A DNA stretch of 64,000 bases from UBA1724 sp051884615 (GTDB taxonomy: Bacteria > Verrucomicrobiota > Lentisphaeria > Oligosphaerales > Oligosphaeraceae), in contig JBJEVT010000030.1 in the NCBI GenBank assembly GCA_051884615.1, positions 1 through 64,000 on the forward strand. The letters are read 5' to 3'. Within the stretch, counting starts at the first letter, position 1. Each line of letters opens with the position of its first letter. The notes under the pieces are model-generated. The model worked only from the letters and a program-made list of their open reading frames with translations, was not told where the DNA came from and made no database searches. This document shows, piece by piece, positions 8,552-16,579 of the stretch. The position numbers were made by a program, and so were the translations under genes.

Positions 8552-9463
8552 TTACCTCCAGAGGCAGGCGGGGTAGACGCCCTGGGCGGTGAGCTTCTTC
8601 ACCTGCTCCAGGACCAGTTTGCGATCTTCCGAATAGGTCATGCCGAACCAGCGCTCCGGGCTGGTTCGCACCAGGCTGGTCCAGCCGCATTCCTTGATGA
8701 GGGTGTTCACCACCGTGGGGATGAAGAACTCCTTCTTGGGCTCCTGGAGATTGGCCTGGAGGAACTCCTTCAGCTGGCGGTCCAGCTCCGGGAAGAGCTC
8801 CACGGGGAAGCCCCACAGATTCATGGAGGTGGGTTCCTCGCCGGTGAGGGGCGTCCAGGAGCCGTCCTCGTTCTGGTAGCGCGCCTTGCCGCCGGGCACG
8901 GCCTCGATGGTGGTGCGCTCCACCACGTCGGTGAGGTGTCCGTTCTCCACGGCGCAGATGCCCCGGGAGACGCTGCCGTTCTCGGAGAGGGTGTTGTTGA
9001 GGCGGAACGCCACGATGCCGCAGGTGGTCTTGCCGAAGGCGGGGTCCGCCAGGAGGCGCGCCATTTCGGTGAAGGAGTCCCGTCCGTAGAAGTCATCGGC
9101 GTTCACCATGGCGAAGGGGCCCTGGATGGCGTCGCGGGCGCACCAGATGGCGTGTCCGGTGCCCCAGGGCTTCTTCCGGGTCTCGGGCACCGCGAACCCC
9201 TGGGGGAGGCGGTCCAGGCTCTGGACCACGTATTCCACCTCCACCTTGCCGTCCAGCCGGTTGCCGAAATGCTCCCGCAGGGGGGCCTCCAGCTCTTCCC
9301 GGATGACCAGGACCACCTTGCCGAAGCCGGCGCGCCAGGCGTCGTAGATGGAGTAGTCCAGGATGAACTCGCCGTCGGGGCCGACGGGGTCCATCTGTTT
9401 GATGCCGCCGTAGCGGCTGCCCATACCGGCAGCCAGGACGAGAAGGGTGGGGGTGCAGGTCAT
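8552..9463 (-). CDS. Sugar-1-phosphate nucleotidyltransferase
   Basis: 303 aa with an NTP_transferase GT-A fold. The pyrophosphorylase signature LVLAAGMGSRYGGIKQM is at residues 8-24 and the metal-binding NADD is at 121-124. The family joins NTP and sugar-1-phosphate to give NDP-sugar and pyrophosphate. The start at 9463 is chosen because the signature begins at residue 8; upstream in-frame sequence is low-complexity Thr/Pro. It lies 52 nt downstream of carB and 4 nt upstream of the NahK-like kinase, so its likely substrate is the kinase product (HexNAc-1-P or hexose-1-P). Nucleotide and sugar specificity are inferences only. Confidence 0.85.
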   Translation of the reverse strand: MTCTPTLLVLAAGMGSRYGGIKQMDPVGPDGEFILDYSIYDAWRAGFGKVVLVIREELEAPLREHFGNRLDGKVEVEYVVQSLDRLPQGFAVPETRKKPWGTGHAIWCARDAIQGPFAMVNADDFYGRDSFTEMARLLADPAFGKTTCGIVAFRLNNTLSENGSVSRGICAVENGHLTDVVERTTIEAVPGGKARYQNEDGSWTPLTGEEPTSMNLWGFPVELFPELDRQLKEFLQANLQEPKKEFFIPTVVNTLIKECGWTSLVRTSPERWFGMTYSEDRKLVLEQVKKLTAQGVYPACLWR

Positions 9464-9515
9464 GTTCGTGGGGAAACGGTGTGTTTCGGGGTGGGGTGTT
9501 GGGGGAAGTGGGGGA

Positions 9516-12500
9516 TTAGCCGTGGAGCCGGGCGTGGTATTCCTGGAGGGAGAGCACGCCGTCGTTGCCCTTGCGTTTGGCGTGGATGCCATTGGCGCAG
9601 GCCAGGGCGGCGGCCACGGTGGTGAAGTAGGGGACGCCGTATTTGATGGCGCTCTTGCGGATGTAGGAGTCGTCCTTCTTGGAGGCTTTTCCGATGGGGG
9701 TGTTGATGACCAGCTGGATGTGTCCGTTCTTCAGCTCGTCCAGGATGTCGGGGCGCCCCTCGCCGATCTTCGCCACGAATTTGGCGGGGATGCCCGCCTT
9801 CTCCAGGCTGACGCGGGTGCCCTCCGTGGCCATGAGCTCCAGCCCGTCCTCCACGAACTGGCGGGCGGCGGGCAGGATGGCCTGGTGGTCTCTGGGGGCC
9901 ACGGTGATGAGGACGGTGCCGGCGGTGGGCAGGGGCGGCTTCGCCGCCTCCTCCGCCTTGAAGAAGGCCAGCCCCAGGTTCCGGGAGATGCCCAGGACCT
10001 CGCCGGTGGAGCGCATTTCCGGGCCCAGGACGGGGTCCACCTCGGGGAGCATGGGGAAGGGGAAGACCGCCTCCTTGACGCCGTAGTGGGGGAGATGGAG
10101 TTCCTTCAGGCCCATCTCCTTCAGCTTCATGCCCATCATGGCGTCGGTGGCCAGGCGCGCCATGGAGATGCCGCAGACCTTGGAGACCAGGGGGACGGTG
10201 CGGGAGGCCCGGGGATTGGCCTCGATGACGTAGACTTTGCCCTGGCAGATGGCGAACTGGACGTTCATCAGGCCCACCACCCCCATCTCCACGGCGATGC
10301 GCCGGGTGATGTCCTTGATCTGCTCCTCGTAGATGCGTCCCATGGTGGGGGGCGGGATGACGCAGGCGGAGTCTCCCGAGTGGATGCCCGCCAGCTCGAT
10401 GTGCTCCATGACGCTGGGCACGAAGGCGTCCGTGCCGTCGCAGATGGCGTCCGCCTCCGCTTCCAGGGAGTCTCCCAGGAAGCGGTCGATGAGGATGGGG
10501 CGGTCCGGAGAGACCTCCTCCTCCGCTTTCAGGACATACTCCCGGAGCATCTCCGGGTCGTGGACCACCTCCATGCCCCGGCCGCCCAGGACGAAGGAGG
10601 GACGCACCATCACCGGATAGCCGATGGTCTGGGCGATCTCCATGGCTTCCTGGAGGTTGGAGGCCATGCCGGAGGCGGGCATGGGGATGTCCATCTTCTC
10701 CATCATCTTCCGGAAGAGGTCCCGGTCCTCCGCCATGTCGATGGTGGCGGGAGGCGTGCCCAGGATGCGGACCCCGTTCTTCTCCAGCCTGGCCGCCAGG
10801 TTCAAGGGGGTCTGCCCGCCGAACTGGACGATGGCGCCCAGGGGCTTCTCCTTCTGGTAGATGGCCAGGACATCCTCCAGGGTCAGGGGCTCGAAGTAGA
10901 GCTTGTCGCTGGTGTCATAGTCGGTGGAGACGGTCTCCGGGTTGCAGTTGACCATGATGGTCTCGTAGCCCAGCTTGCGGAGTTCCTGGGCGGCGTGGAC
11001 GCAGCAGTAGTCGAATTCGATGCCCTGTCCGATGCGGATGGGGCCGCCGCCCAGAATCATCACCTTTCTGGGATTGGAGGAGACGGGGGCGGGGGGCGTC
11101 CGGGAGAGGTTGTAGCTGCTGAACCAGTAGCAGGCGTCCTCCACGCCGGAGACGGGCACCGCCTCCCAGTTCTCCTCCACGCCCAGGGCCAGGCGGCGTT
11201 TCCGGAGGGCGTCCTCGTCGGTCTGGAGGATGCCGGCGAGATACTGGTCGCTGAAGCCGTCCTTCTTGGCCTGGACGAGGAGGTCGTCGGGGAGTTCCTT
11301 TCCCCGGTGCGCCAGGAGTGCCTCCTCCTCCTTCACCAGGGCGAGCATCTCCTCCAGGAAATAGCGTTTGATGAAGGTGAGCTTCTGGAGCTGCTCGATG
11401 GTGGCTCCCTTCCGGAGGGCTTCGTAGAGGGCGAACTGGCGGAAGCTGGTGGGCTCCTTCAGAAGCTCCAGCAGTTCCTCCAGGGTCTTTTCGTGGAGAT
11501 CCCGGTAGAATCCCAGGCCGGAGGTGGAGCGCTCCAGGGAGCGGATGGCTTTCTGGAAGGCTTCCCGGTAGGTCTTGCCGATGCTCATGACCTCGCCCAC
11601 GGCGCGCATCTGGGTGCCCAGCTTGTCCTGGACGCCCCGGAACTTCTCGAAGGCCCAGCGGGCGAATTTCACCACCACGTATTCGCCGGAGGGGGTGTAT
11701 TTTTCCAGGGAGCCGTCCCGCCAGTAGGGGAGTTCGTCCAGGGTGACTCCGGCGGCCAGGAGGGCGGAGACGTAGGCGATGGGGAAGCCGGTGGCCTTGG
11801 AGGCCAGGGCGGAGGAGCGGCTGGTGCGGGGGTTGATTTCGATGATCACCAGGCGTCCGTCCCGGGGATTCCGGGCGAATTGGACATTGGTGCCGCCGAT
11901 GACGCCGATGCCCTCCACCACCCGGTATGCCTGCTCCTGCATCTGCGCCTGGACTTCGGGGGCGATGGTGAGCATGGGGGCGGTGCAGAAGGAGTCTCCG
12001 GTGTGGACGCCCACGGGGTCCACGTTTTCGATGAAGCAGACGGTGATCATCTGCCCCTTGGCGTCCCGCACGATTTCCAGCTCCAGCTCCTCCCAGCCCA
12101 GGAGGGATTCCTCGATGAGACATTCATGGACCAGGGAGGCCTGGAGGCCGCGTCCCACGATGGTCTGGAGCTCCTCCACGTTGTAGCAGAAGCCGCCGCC
12201 GGTGCCGCCCATGGTGTAGGCGGGGCGCACCACCACGGGGAAGCCGATTTCCCGGGCTGCCTGGAGCGCCTCCTCCTGGGTGTGGATGATGCGGCTGGGG
12301 GCCATCTGGATGCCCAGGGAGGTCATGGTCTCCTTGAAGGCCTCCCGGTCCTCGCCCCGGCGGATGGCGTCGATCTGCACGCCGATGACCCTCACCCCGT
12401 ATTTGTCCAGGACTCCCTTTTCCGCCAATTCGCTGGAGAGGTTGAGCGCGGACTGCCCGCCCAGGTTGGGCAGGAGGGCGTCGGGGCGTTCCTTGGCGAT

Positions 12501-12731
12501 GATCTCCTCCATGCGCTCCGCGTTGAGGGGTTCGATGTAGGTGTGGTCCGCGGTGCTGGGGTCCGTCATGATGGTGGCGGGATTGGAATTGACCAGCACG
12601 ATTTCATATCCCAGGCTTTTCAGCGCCTTGCAGGCCTGGGTGCCGGAGTAGTCGAATTCGCAGGCCTGCCCGATGATGATGGGCCCGCTTCCGATGATCA
12701 TGACCTTGTGGATGTCCGTACGCTTCGGCAT
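9516..12731 (-). CDS. carB: Carbamoyl-phosphate synthase large subunit
   Basis: 1071 aa, the usual CarB length. It makes carbamoyl phosphate from bicarbonate, two ATP and ammonia delivered by CarA, for arginine and pyrimidine synthesis. Two homologous ATP-grasp halves are visible, each opening with a GSGPIIIGQACEFDYSG or GGGPIRIGQGIEFDYCC motif (near residues 13 and 560), followed by an allosteric MGS-like domain at the C-terminus. The ATG at 12731 is chosen because the family begins MPKRTDI and AAAGGAGA lies 4-9 nt upstream. carA is not in this window. A promoter-like element lies about 115 nt upstream. It heads a co-directional series that ends with gpmI. Confidence 0.97.
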   Translation of the reverse strand: MPKRTDIHKVMIIGSGPIIIGQACEFDYSGTQACKALKSLGYEIVLVNSNPATIMTDPSTADHTYIEPLNAERMEEIIAKERPDALLPNLGGQSALNLSSELAEKGVLDKYGVRVIGVQIDAIRRGEDREAFKETMTSLGIQMAPSRIIHTQEEALQAAREIGFPVVVRPAYTMGGTGGGFCYNVEELQTIVGRGLQASLVHECLIEESLLGWEELELEIVRDAKGQMITVCFIENVDPVGVHTGDSFCTAPMLTIAPEVQAQMQEQAYRVVEGIGVIGGTNVQFARNPRDGRLVIIEINPRTSRSSALASKATGFPIAYVSALLAAGVTLDELPYWRDGSLEKYTPSGEYVVVKFARWAFEKFRGVQDKLGTQMRAVGEVMSIGKTYREAFQKAIRSLERSTSGLGFYRDLHEKTLEELLELLKEPTSFRQFALYEALRKGATIEQLQKLTFIKRYFLEEMLALVKEEEALLAHRGKELPDDLLVQAKKDGFSDQYLAGILQTDEDALRKRRLALGVEENWEAVPVSGVEDACYWFSSYNLSRTPPAPVSSNPRKVMILGGGPIRIGQGIEFDYCCVHAAQELRKLGYETIMVNCNPETVSTDYDTSDKLYFEPLTLEDVLAIYQKEKPLGAIVQFGGQTPLNLAARLEKNGVRILGTPPATIDMAEDRDLFRKMMEKMDIPMPASGMASNLQEAMEIAQTIGYPVMVRPSFVLGGRGMEVVHDPEMLREYVLKAEEEVSPDRPILIDRFLGDSLEAEADAICDGTDAFVPSVMEHIELAGIHSGDSACVIPPPTMGRIYEEQIKDITRRIAVEMGVVGLMNVQFAICQGKVYVIEANPRASRTVPLVSKVCGISMARLATDAMMGMKLKEMGLKELHLPHYGVKEAVFPFPMLPEVDPVLGPEMRSTGEVLGISRNLGLAFFKAEEAAKPPLPTAGTVLITVAPRDHQAILPAARQFVEDGLELMATEGTRVSLEKAGIPAKFVAKIGEGRPDILDELKNGHIQLVINTPIGKASKKDDSYIRKSAIKYGVPYFTTVAAALACANGIHAKRKGNDGVLSLQEYHARLHG

Positions 12732-12847
12732 GGGTCTCCTTTGGTTCCCGGAGGGAGGGAGGGAAAGAGGTGGAATAGGGAGGATGGGGGAGGGCGTCGC
12801 AGGGCGTGCCACGCCCCCGTCACGGCCTCTCCAAGGCAAACTCGCTT

Positions 12848-12874
12848 AATATAGCCCACCCCCCAGAGCCCCAA
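12848..12874 (-). promoter_or_regulatory. Candidate carB promoter
   Basis: On the minus strand TTGGGG (12869-12874) and TATATT (12848-12853) are separated by 15 nt. The -10 box sits in the sequence GGCTATATTA, which recurs upstream of trpS. It implies a leader of roughly 110 nt before carB. Confidence 0.4.
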
Positions 12875-12973
12875 GGTCGAATCCGTGGGGGAAGATGCCG
12901 CAAGGAACACGCCGCTCCGCCCCCTTTTCGGCGCGCCCCTCGTCCCCCGCCGCGGCGGGGGGAGCCGGGGGTC

Positions 12974-14638
12974 CTATTCCGCTGCGGGAACGCCGAAGTG
13001 GATGGTGCAGGGCCGGGGCGCCCGCATCCAATAGCAGGCGAGGGGCTTCAGGCCGTCGGCGGGCACATAGGTCTGCTTTTCCTTGTCGAAGGTGTAGATC
13101 TCGATCTGCTCCAGGAGGGCCTTTTCGCTTTCCTCCACCACGATGCGTCCGGGTATCGCCACCAGGTTCCAGCCTTCCTCCAGGCGCAGGGTGTGGACCG
13201 CGCCTGCCAGGGAGGGCGCCTGCCATCCGTATTCCCCGTCCCTCCAGGTGAGTACCTGGCTGTCCTCTCCGGTGTCCTTCAGCAGGTGGAGAAGCTCCGT
13301 CAGCTGCCGGGAGAGGGTGTCCACCTGTCCCTGGAGGGTCGCGTTCCTGGTCTGGAGCTCCGCGACATCCTGCCGGAGCAGGGCGTCGGCGCCCTGGAGG
13401 GCGGTGTCCTTGTCCTGGAGGGCGGCGATTTCCTGCGCCAGGGCGGCGTCGGTCTTCTCCAGGGTTCCCACGGCGGCGGTCACCGCCTTGTTCCGGAGGG
13501 GGCGGGGGGAGGCGGCGTCCAGGGCGTCATCCACGGGAATCTCCCGCCAGGCGTAGCCCTCCTCCGTGCGGGTGAGGACCTGTCCCGCCTCCCCTTCCTC
13601 CTCGGGGCGCATCAGGGTCTGGTTCAGGATGCCGGTGGCGTAGATGTCGGTGAGAGGATACCCCGCCCAGGTGTCCGGGGGGAAGAAGTCGTTGACGTAG
13701 ACGAGGGGATGGGAGTCTCCCAGGGGAAATTCCAGGGGAGCGCCTTCGATTTCCGGGAGTCCGTGGATGAAGTCCACCCTTTCGATGGCGTCACATTCCG
13801 CGAAGGTGGTGGAGTCCACCACGGCATGGTTGCCCAGGAAGGTGACGCGGGTGAGGTTCTGGCATCCGGCGAAGGCGTTGGCGCCCACGGAGAGCACGCC
13901 CTGGGGGATCACCACCTGGGTGATGGCTTCGCAGCGGGCGAAGGCGCCGTCGGCGATGGCGTCCGTGGCGAAGACGGTGGTTTTGGAGGCGTAGCGCACA
14001 GTGTTGTGGATGGCGGTGAGGGTGCCTTCGTTGGTGATGTCGAAGGTCTCCTCCGCAGGCTGGCAGGTGTCTCCGTCCTGGTTGGTGTCTCCCCCCGCCG
14101 TGTCGTCCTCCAGGGCCGTCAGGAGGGCGGAGCAGGAGGAGAGCATGCCCTGGTTCAGGATGCCCGTGCCCTGGGCGAATTTCACAATCGCCCCGTTGGC
14201 GATGATCAGGCGGCGGCCCTCGGGGATTCGCACCAGCCCCAGCACCACATGGATTTTGTCGGCGGTCCAGACCTCGTCGTCGTCGAGGGCGCCCTCGTGG
14301 AGAACCAGCTCCGGGCTGTTGAGGGTGAGCACCACGGGGGTGGCGCTTTCCCCGGCGACGGAGAGGGTGTGCAGCCCGTCTTCCACGGAGGAGGAATCCC
14401 AGTAGGGGGAGTCGGCGGTCCAGCCCGCGGCGGGGGCGCCGTCCACCTGGGGGACGGCGGTGGCGTCGGTGCGGGAGGGGGCGAGATAGACCAGTCCGGT
14501 CACCACGGGGATGTCCCGGGTGTCCAGGGTGAAGGTGTTGCTGACGGAGGAGGCCCGGAGCTCCCCGCACGCTCCCGGGAGAAGGAGGGCCAGGAGGAGG
14601 GCAAGTCCGAGGGAAAGCGTCGTGGAGGAGGAACGCAT
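12974..14638 (-). CDS. Secreted BspA-type LRR_5 protein with coiled coil
   Basis: 554 aa. An N-terminal signal peptide (about 1-25, Leu/Ala-rich core ending GACG) sends it out of the cytoplasm. Residues 30-215 are beta-rich, and 215-330 carry LRR_5-type repeats such as FARCEAITQVVIPQGVLSVG and FAGCQNLTRVTF. A short module QVLTRTEEGYAWREI precedes ALDAASPRPLRNKAVTAAV, a motif resembling the 'SxNPVQNKAV' motif of phage tail-fibre-like proteins. A coiled coil follows (about 395-450), then a C-terminal domain with EGWNLVAIPGRI. An adhesion or surface role is plausible for BspA-type LRRs; the ligand is unknown. It is isolated: 242 nt lie between it and the carB start. Confidence 0.75.
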   Translation of the reverse strand: MRSSSTTLSLGLALLLALLLPGACGELRASSVSNTFTLDTRDIPVVTGLVYLAPSRTDATAVPQVDGAPAAGWTADSPYWDSSSVEDGLHTLSVAGESATPVVLTLNSPELVLHEGALDDDEVWTADKIHVVLGLVRIPEGRRLIIANGAIVKFAQGTGILNQGMLSSCSALLTALEDDTAGGDTNQDGDTCQPAEETFDITNEGTLTAIHNTVRYASKTTVFATDAIADGAFARCEAITQVVIPQGVLSVGANAFAGCQNLTRVTFLGNHAVVDSTTFAECDAIERVDFIHGLPEIEGAPLEFPLGDSHPLVYVNDFFPPDTWAGYPLTDIYATGILNQTLMRPEEEGEAGQVLTRTEEGYAWREIPVDDALDAASPRPLRNKAVTAAVGTLEKTDAALAQEIAALQDKDTALQGADALLRQDVAELQTRNATLQGQVDTLSRQLTELLHLLKDTGEDSQVLTWRDGEYGWQAPSLAGAVHTLRLEEGWNLVAIPGRIVVEESEKALLEQIEIYTFDKEKQTYVPADGLKPLACYWMRAPRPCTIHFGVPAAE

Positions 14639-14764
14639 GGGGAAGGGGACGGGAGGGTTCGGGAAATCCGGGGTCGGGGGAGGAAAGGAACGGGGGCTAC
14701 TGTAGCGGGGATTCGCCTTGCCGCTCCCCGCCTTCCGGGGTTTTTCCGGCGCGGGGGAACGGGG

Positions 14765-15025
14765 CTACAAAAAGAGATCCTCCCCTGCCTCCCAGTGCAG
14801 CTCGTCCGCGGGGCGGTGGGCGTCCCCGGTTTTCCGGATGGTCTGCTTGAAGCCGTCCAGGGCGTCGAAGGAGGCGAACTGCGCCGCCCGCGCCTCCAGG
14901 GGCATGGGGGGATGGCGGGTGTAGGGGGGGCGTTCCCGCTCCCAGATGTCCCTGTAGGGGAAATCCGCGGGGAGGGGTTCCTCCGCCGGGGCGCCGGCGG
15001 GCGGGGTGGCGGGGTCGTCTTTCAT
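14765..15025 (-). CDS. YolD-like small protein coupled to a Y-family polymerase
   Basis: 86 aa. The segment PPMPLEARAAQFASFDALDGF (about 39-59) matches the 'MSMEDRAAQFAPFAALTGYD' core found in YolD-like proteins encoded next to UmuC-type polymerases in Firmicutes. It is shorter than those relatives, lacking the beta-rich C-terminal part. Its ATG overlaps the TGA stop of the upstream polymerase gene (ATGA), which indicates translational coupling. The role is unknown; an accessory function to the polymerase is inferred from gene pairing only. Confidence 0.65.
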   Translation of the reverse strand: MKDDPATPPAGAPAEEPLPADFPYRDIWERERPPYTRHPPMPLEARAAQFASFDALDGFKQTIRKTGDAHRPADELHWEAGEDLFL

Positions 15026-16500
15026 ATCCGGTGTCCTCCCACTTGTCGATTTCGTTCCCGGGCGGTGGCCCCCTCCTCCAGATTCATGCCCTTGAGGATG
15101 GCGTTCTTGCCCAGCTTCTGGCGAATCTCCAGCACCGCCTCCTGGCGTCGGCGCTCCCGCTGGAGCTCCTGGGTGACCGCCCCCTCCTGCTCGTCGGCGA
15201 AGAGCTCCAGCTGGCGGGGACGGGTCTCGGGGGCGCCCTCCCGGAGGACCCGTCCCGCGGACAACTGCAGCCGGCGCACCAGGAGACGGGGGTCGGCGAT
15301 ATGGGCGAAGAGGCGTCCCGCCGCCTGCGCCAGGATGCGGGAGGAGGAGAGGAGCCGGGGGAGTTTCGCGGAGCCGTGGGCGCCCTCGGGCGTCATTCGT
15401 CCGTAGCGGTCCTGGTGGAGCTCCCCGTCGTAGGGGCGGTCTGTCTGGCGCAGGGAGGCGGTGTCGTAGCCCACATACAGTTCCAGGCGGTCGGTGACCA
15501 GGTGTTTCTCCACCAGGTTCAGGGCCAGCTGGTCTCCCATCTCCCGCACCACCAGCTGGGCGTGGGCGAAATCGTAGGGTTCCTGGAGGACCTGGCCGCT
15601 TCCCAGGCTGTGGCCGGAGGGCTGGTAGGACTGGATGGCAGCCAGGGTGCAGGATTCCTCTCCCCAGGCATGGTCGATGAGCAGCTCCGCATTCACCCCG
15701 AAGAGACGGAAGAGCAGCTCCTCGTTGGCCAGGGACATCCGCGCCACGTCCCCCATGGTGAACATTCCGTGGCGATGGAGCTTCTCCGCATAGCCGGGCC
15801 CCACCCGCCAGAAGTCCGTCAGGGGGCGGTGCGTCCATAGATGCCGCCGGAAGTCCCGCTTCCCCATCTCCGCGATGCGGACTCCCTGGGCGTCCGCGGG
15901 AATGTGCTTCGCCACCACGTCCATGGCCACCTTGGCCAGGAAGAGATTTTCGCCGATGCCGGCGGTGGCGGTCACGCCGGTCTCCTGCAGCACCTGGCGG
16001 ATCATGCGCTGCGCCAGCTCCCGGGGCGTGAGGCCGTAGAGGTCCAGATAGGGGGTGGCGTCGATGAAGACCTCGTCGATGGAATAGACGTGGATGTGCT
16101 CCTGGGAGACGAAGCGGAGATAACATTCGTAGACCCGGGCGCTCACCTCCATGTAGCGCCCCATCCTGGGGGTCGCCACCAGATAGTCCAGCTCCAGGGA
16201 GGGCTCCCGGCGCAGCAGGCTTCCCCGCACCTCCCTGCCCCGGAAGACGCCCCCCGGCGCGGAGAGACGCCGCTCCCTGTTCACCCCCGCCACCAGCTCC
16301 TGCACCTGGAAAAGGCGGGGGCGCCCCGGGATGCCCCAGCTCTTCAGGGAGGGGGAGACCGCCAGGCAGATGGTCTTCTCCGTGCGGCTGGCATCCGCCA
16401 CCACCAGATTGGTGTCCAGGGGGTCCAGTCCCCGGTCCACGCACTCCACCGAGGCGTAGAAGGACTTCAGGTCAATGGCGATGTACACTTTTCCCGGCAT
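15022..16500 (-). CDS. Y-family translesion DNA polymerase (UmuC/UvrX type)
   Basis: 492 aa. The catalytic palm motifs are visible: YIAIDLKSFYASVEC (residues 6-20, first metal Asp) and YSIDEVFID (about residue 140, second acidic pair), followed by thumb HhH and little-finger regions. The family inserts nucleotides opposite damaged bases. The length and the YolD-like partner resemble the Clostridia/Bacillus UvrX group more than DinB. The last codons overlap the YolD-like start. The 79-nt upstream gap is AT-rich, but I see no clear LexA palindrome. This pair may have been acquired from Firmicutes; that is inference. Confidence 0.9.
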   Translation of the reverse strand: MPGKVYIAIDLKSFYASVECVDRGLDPLDTNLVVADASRTEKTICLAVSPSLKSWGIPGRPRLFQVQELVAGVNRERRLSAPGGVFRGREVRGSLLRREPSLELDYLVATPRMGRYMEVSARVYECYLRFVSQEHIHVYSIDEVFIDATPYLDLYGLTPRELAQRMIRQVLQETGVTATAGIGENLFLAKVAMDVVAKHIPADAQGVRIAEMGKRDFRRHLWTHRPLTDFWRVGPGYAEKLHRHGMFTMGDVARMSLANEELLFRLFGVNAELLIDHAWGEESCTLAAIQSYQPSGHSLGSGQVLQEPYDFAHAQLVVREMGDQLALNLVEKHLVTDRLELYVGYDTASLRQTDRPYDGELHQDRYGRMTPEGAHGSAKLPRLLSSSRILAQAAGRLFAHIADPRLLVRRLQLSAGRVLREGAPETRPRQLELFADEQEGAVTQELQRERRRQEAVLEIRQKLGKNAILKGMNLEEGATARERNRQVGGHRI

Positions 16501-16579
16501 GGGGAAAAGATACCACCCCTTCCCGAATCTTCCAAAAAACAGACAAATTTTTTACAGGATGATTCCCGGGGGAATCCGG

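Noticed and set aside
16501..16579. LexA box upstream of the Y-family polymerase
   Set aside because: Two CTGT words occur in an AT-rich stretch, but they are direct rather than inverted and do not form a palindrome.
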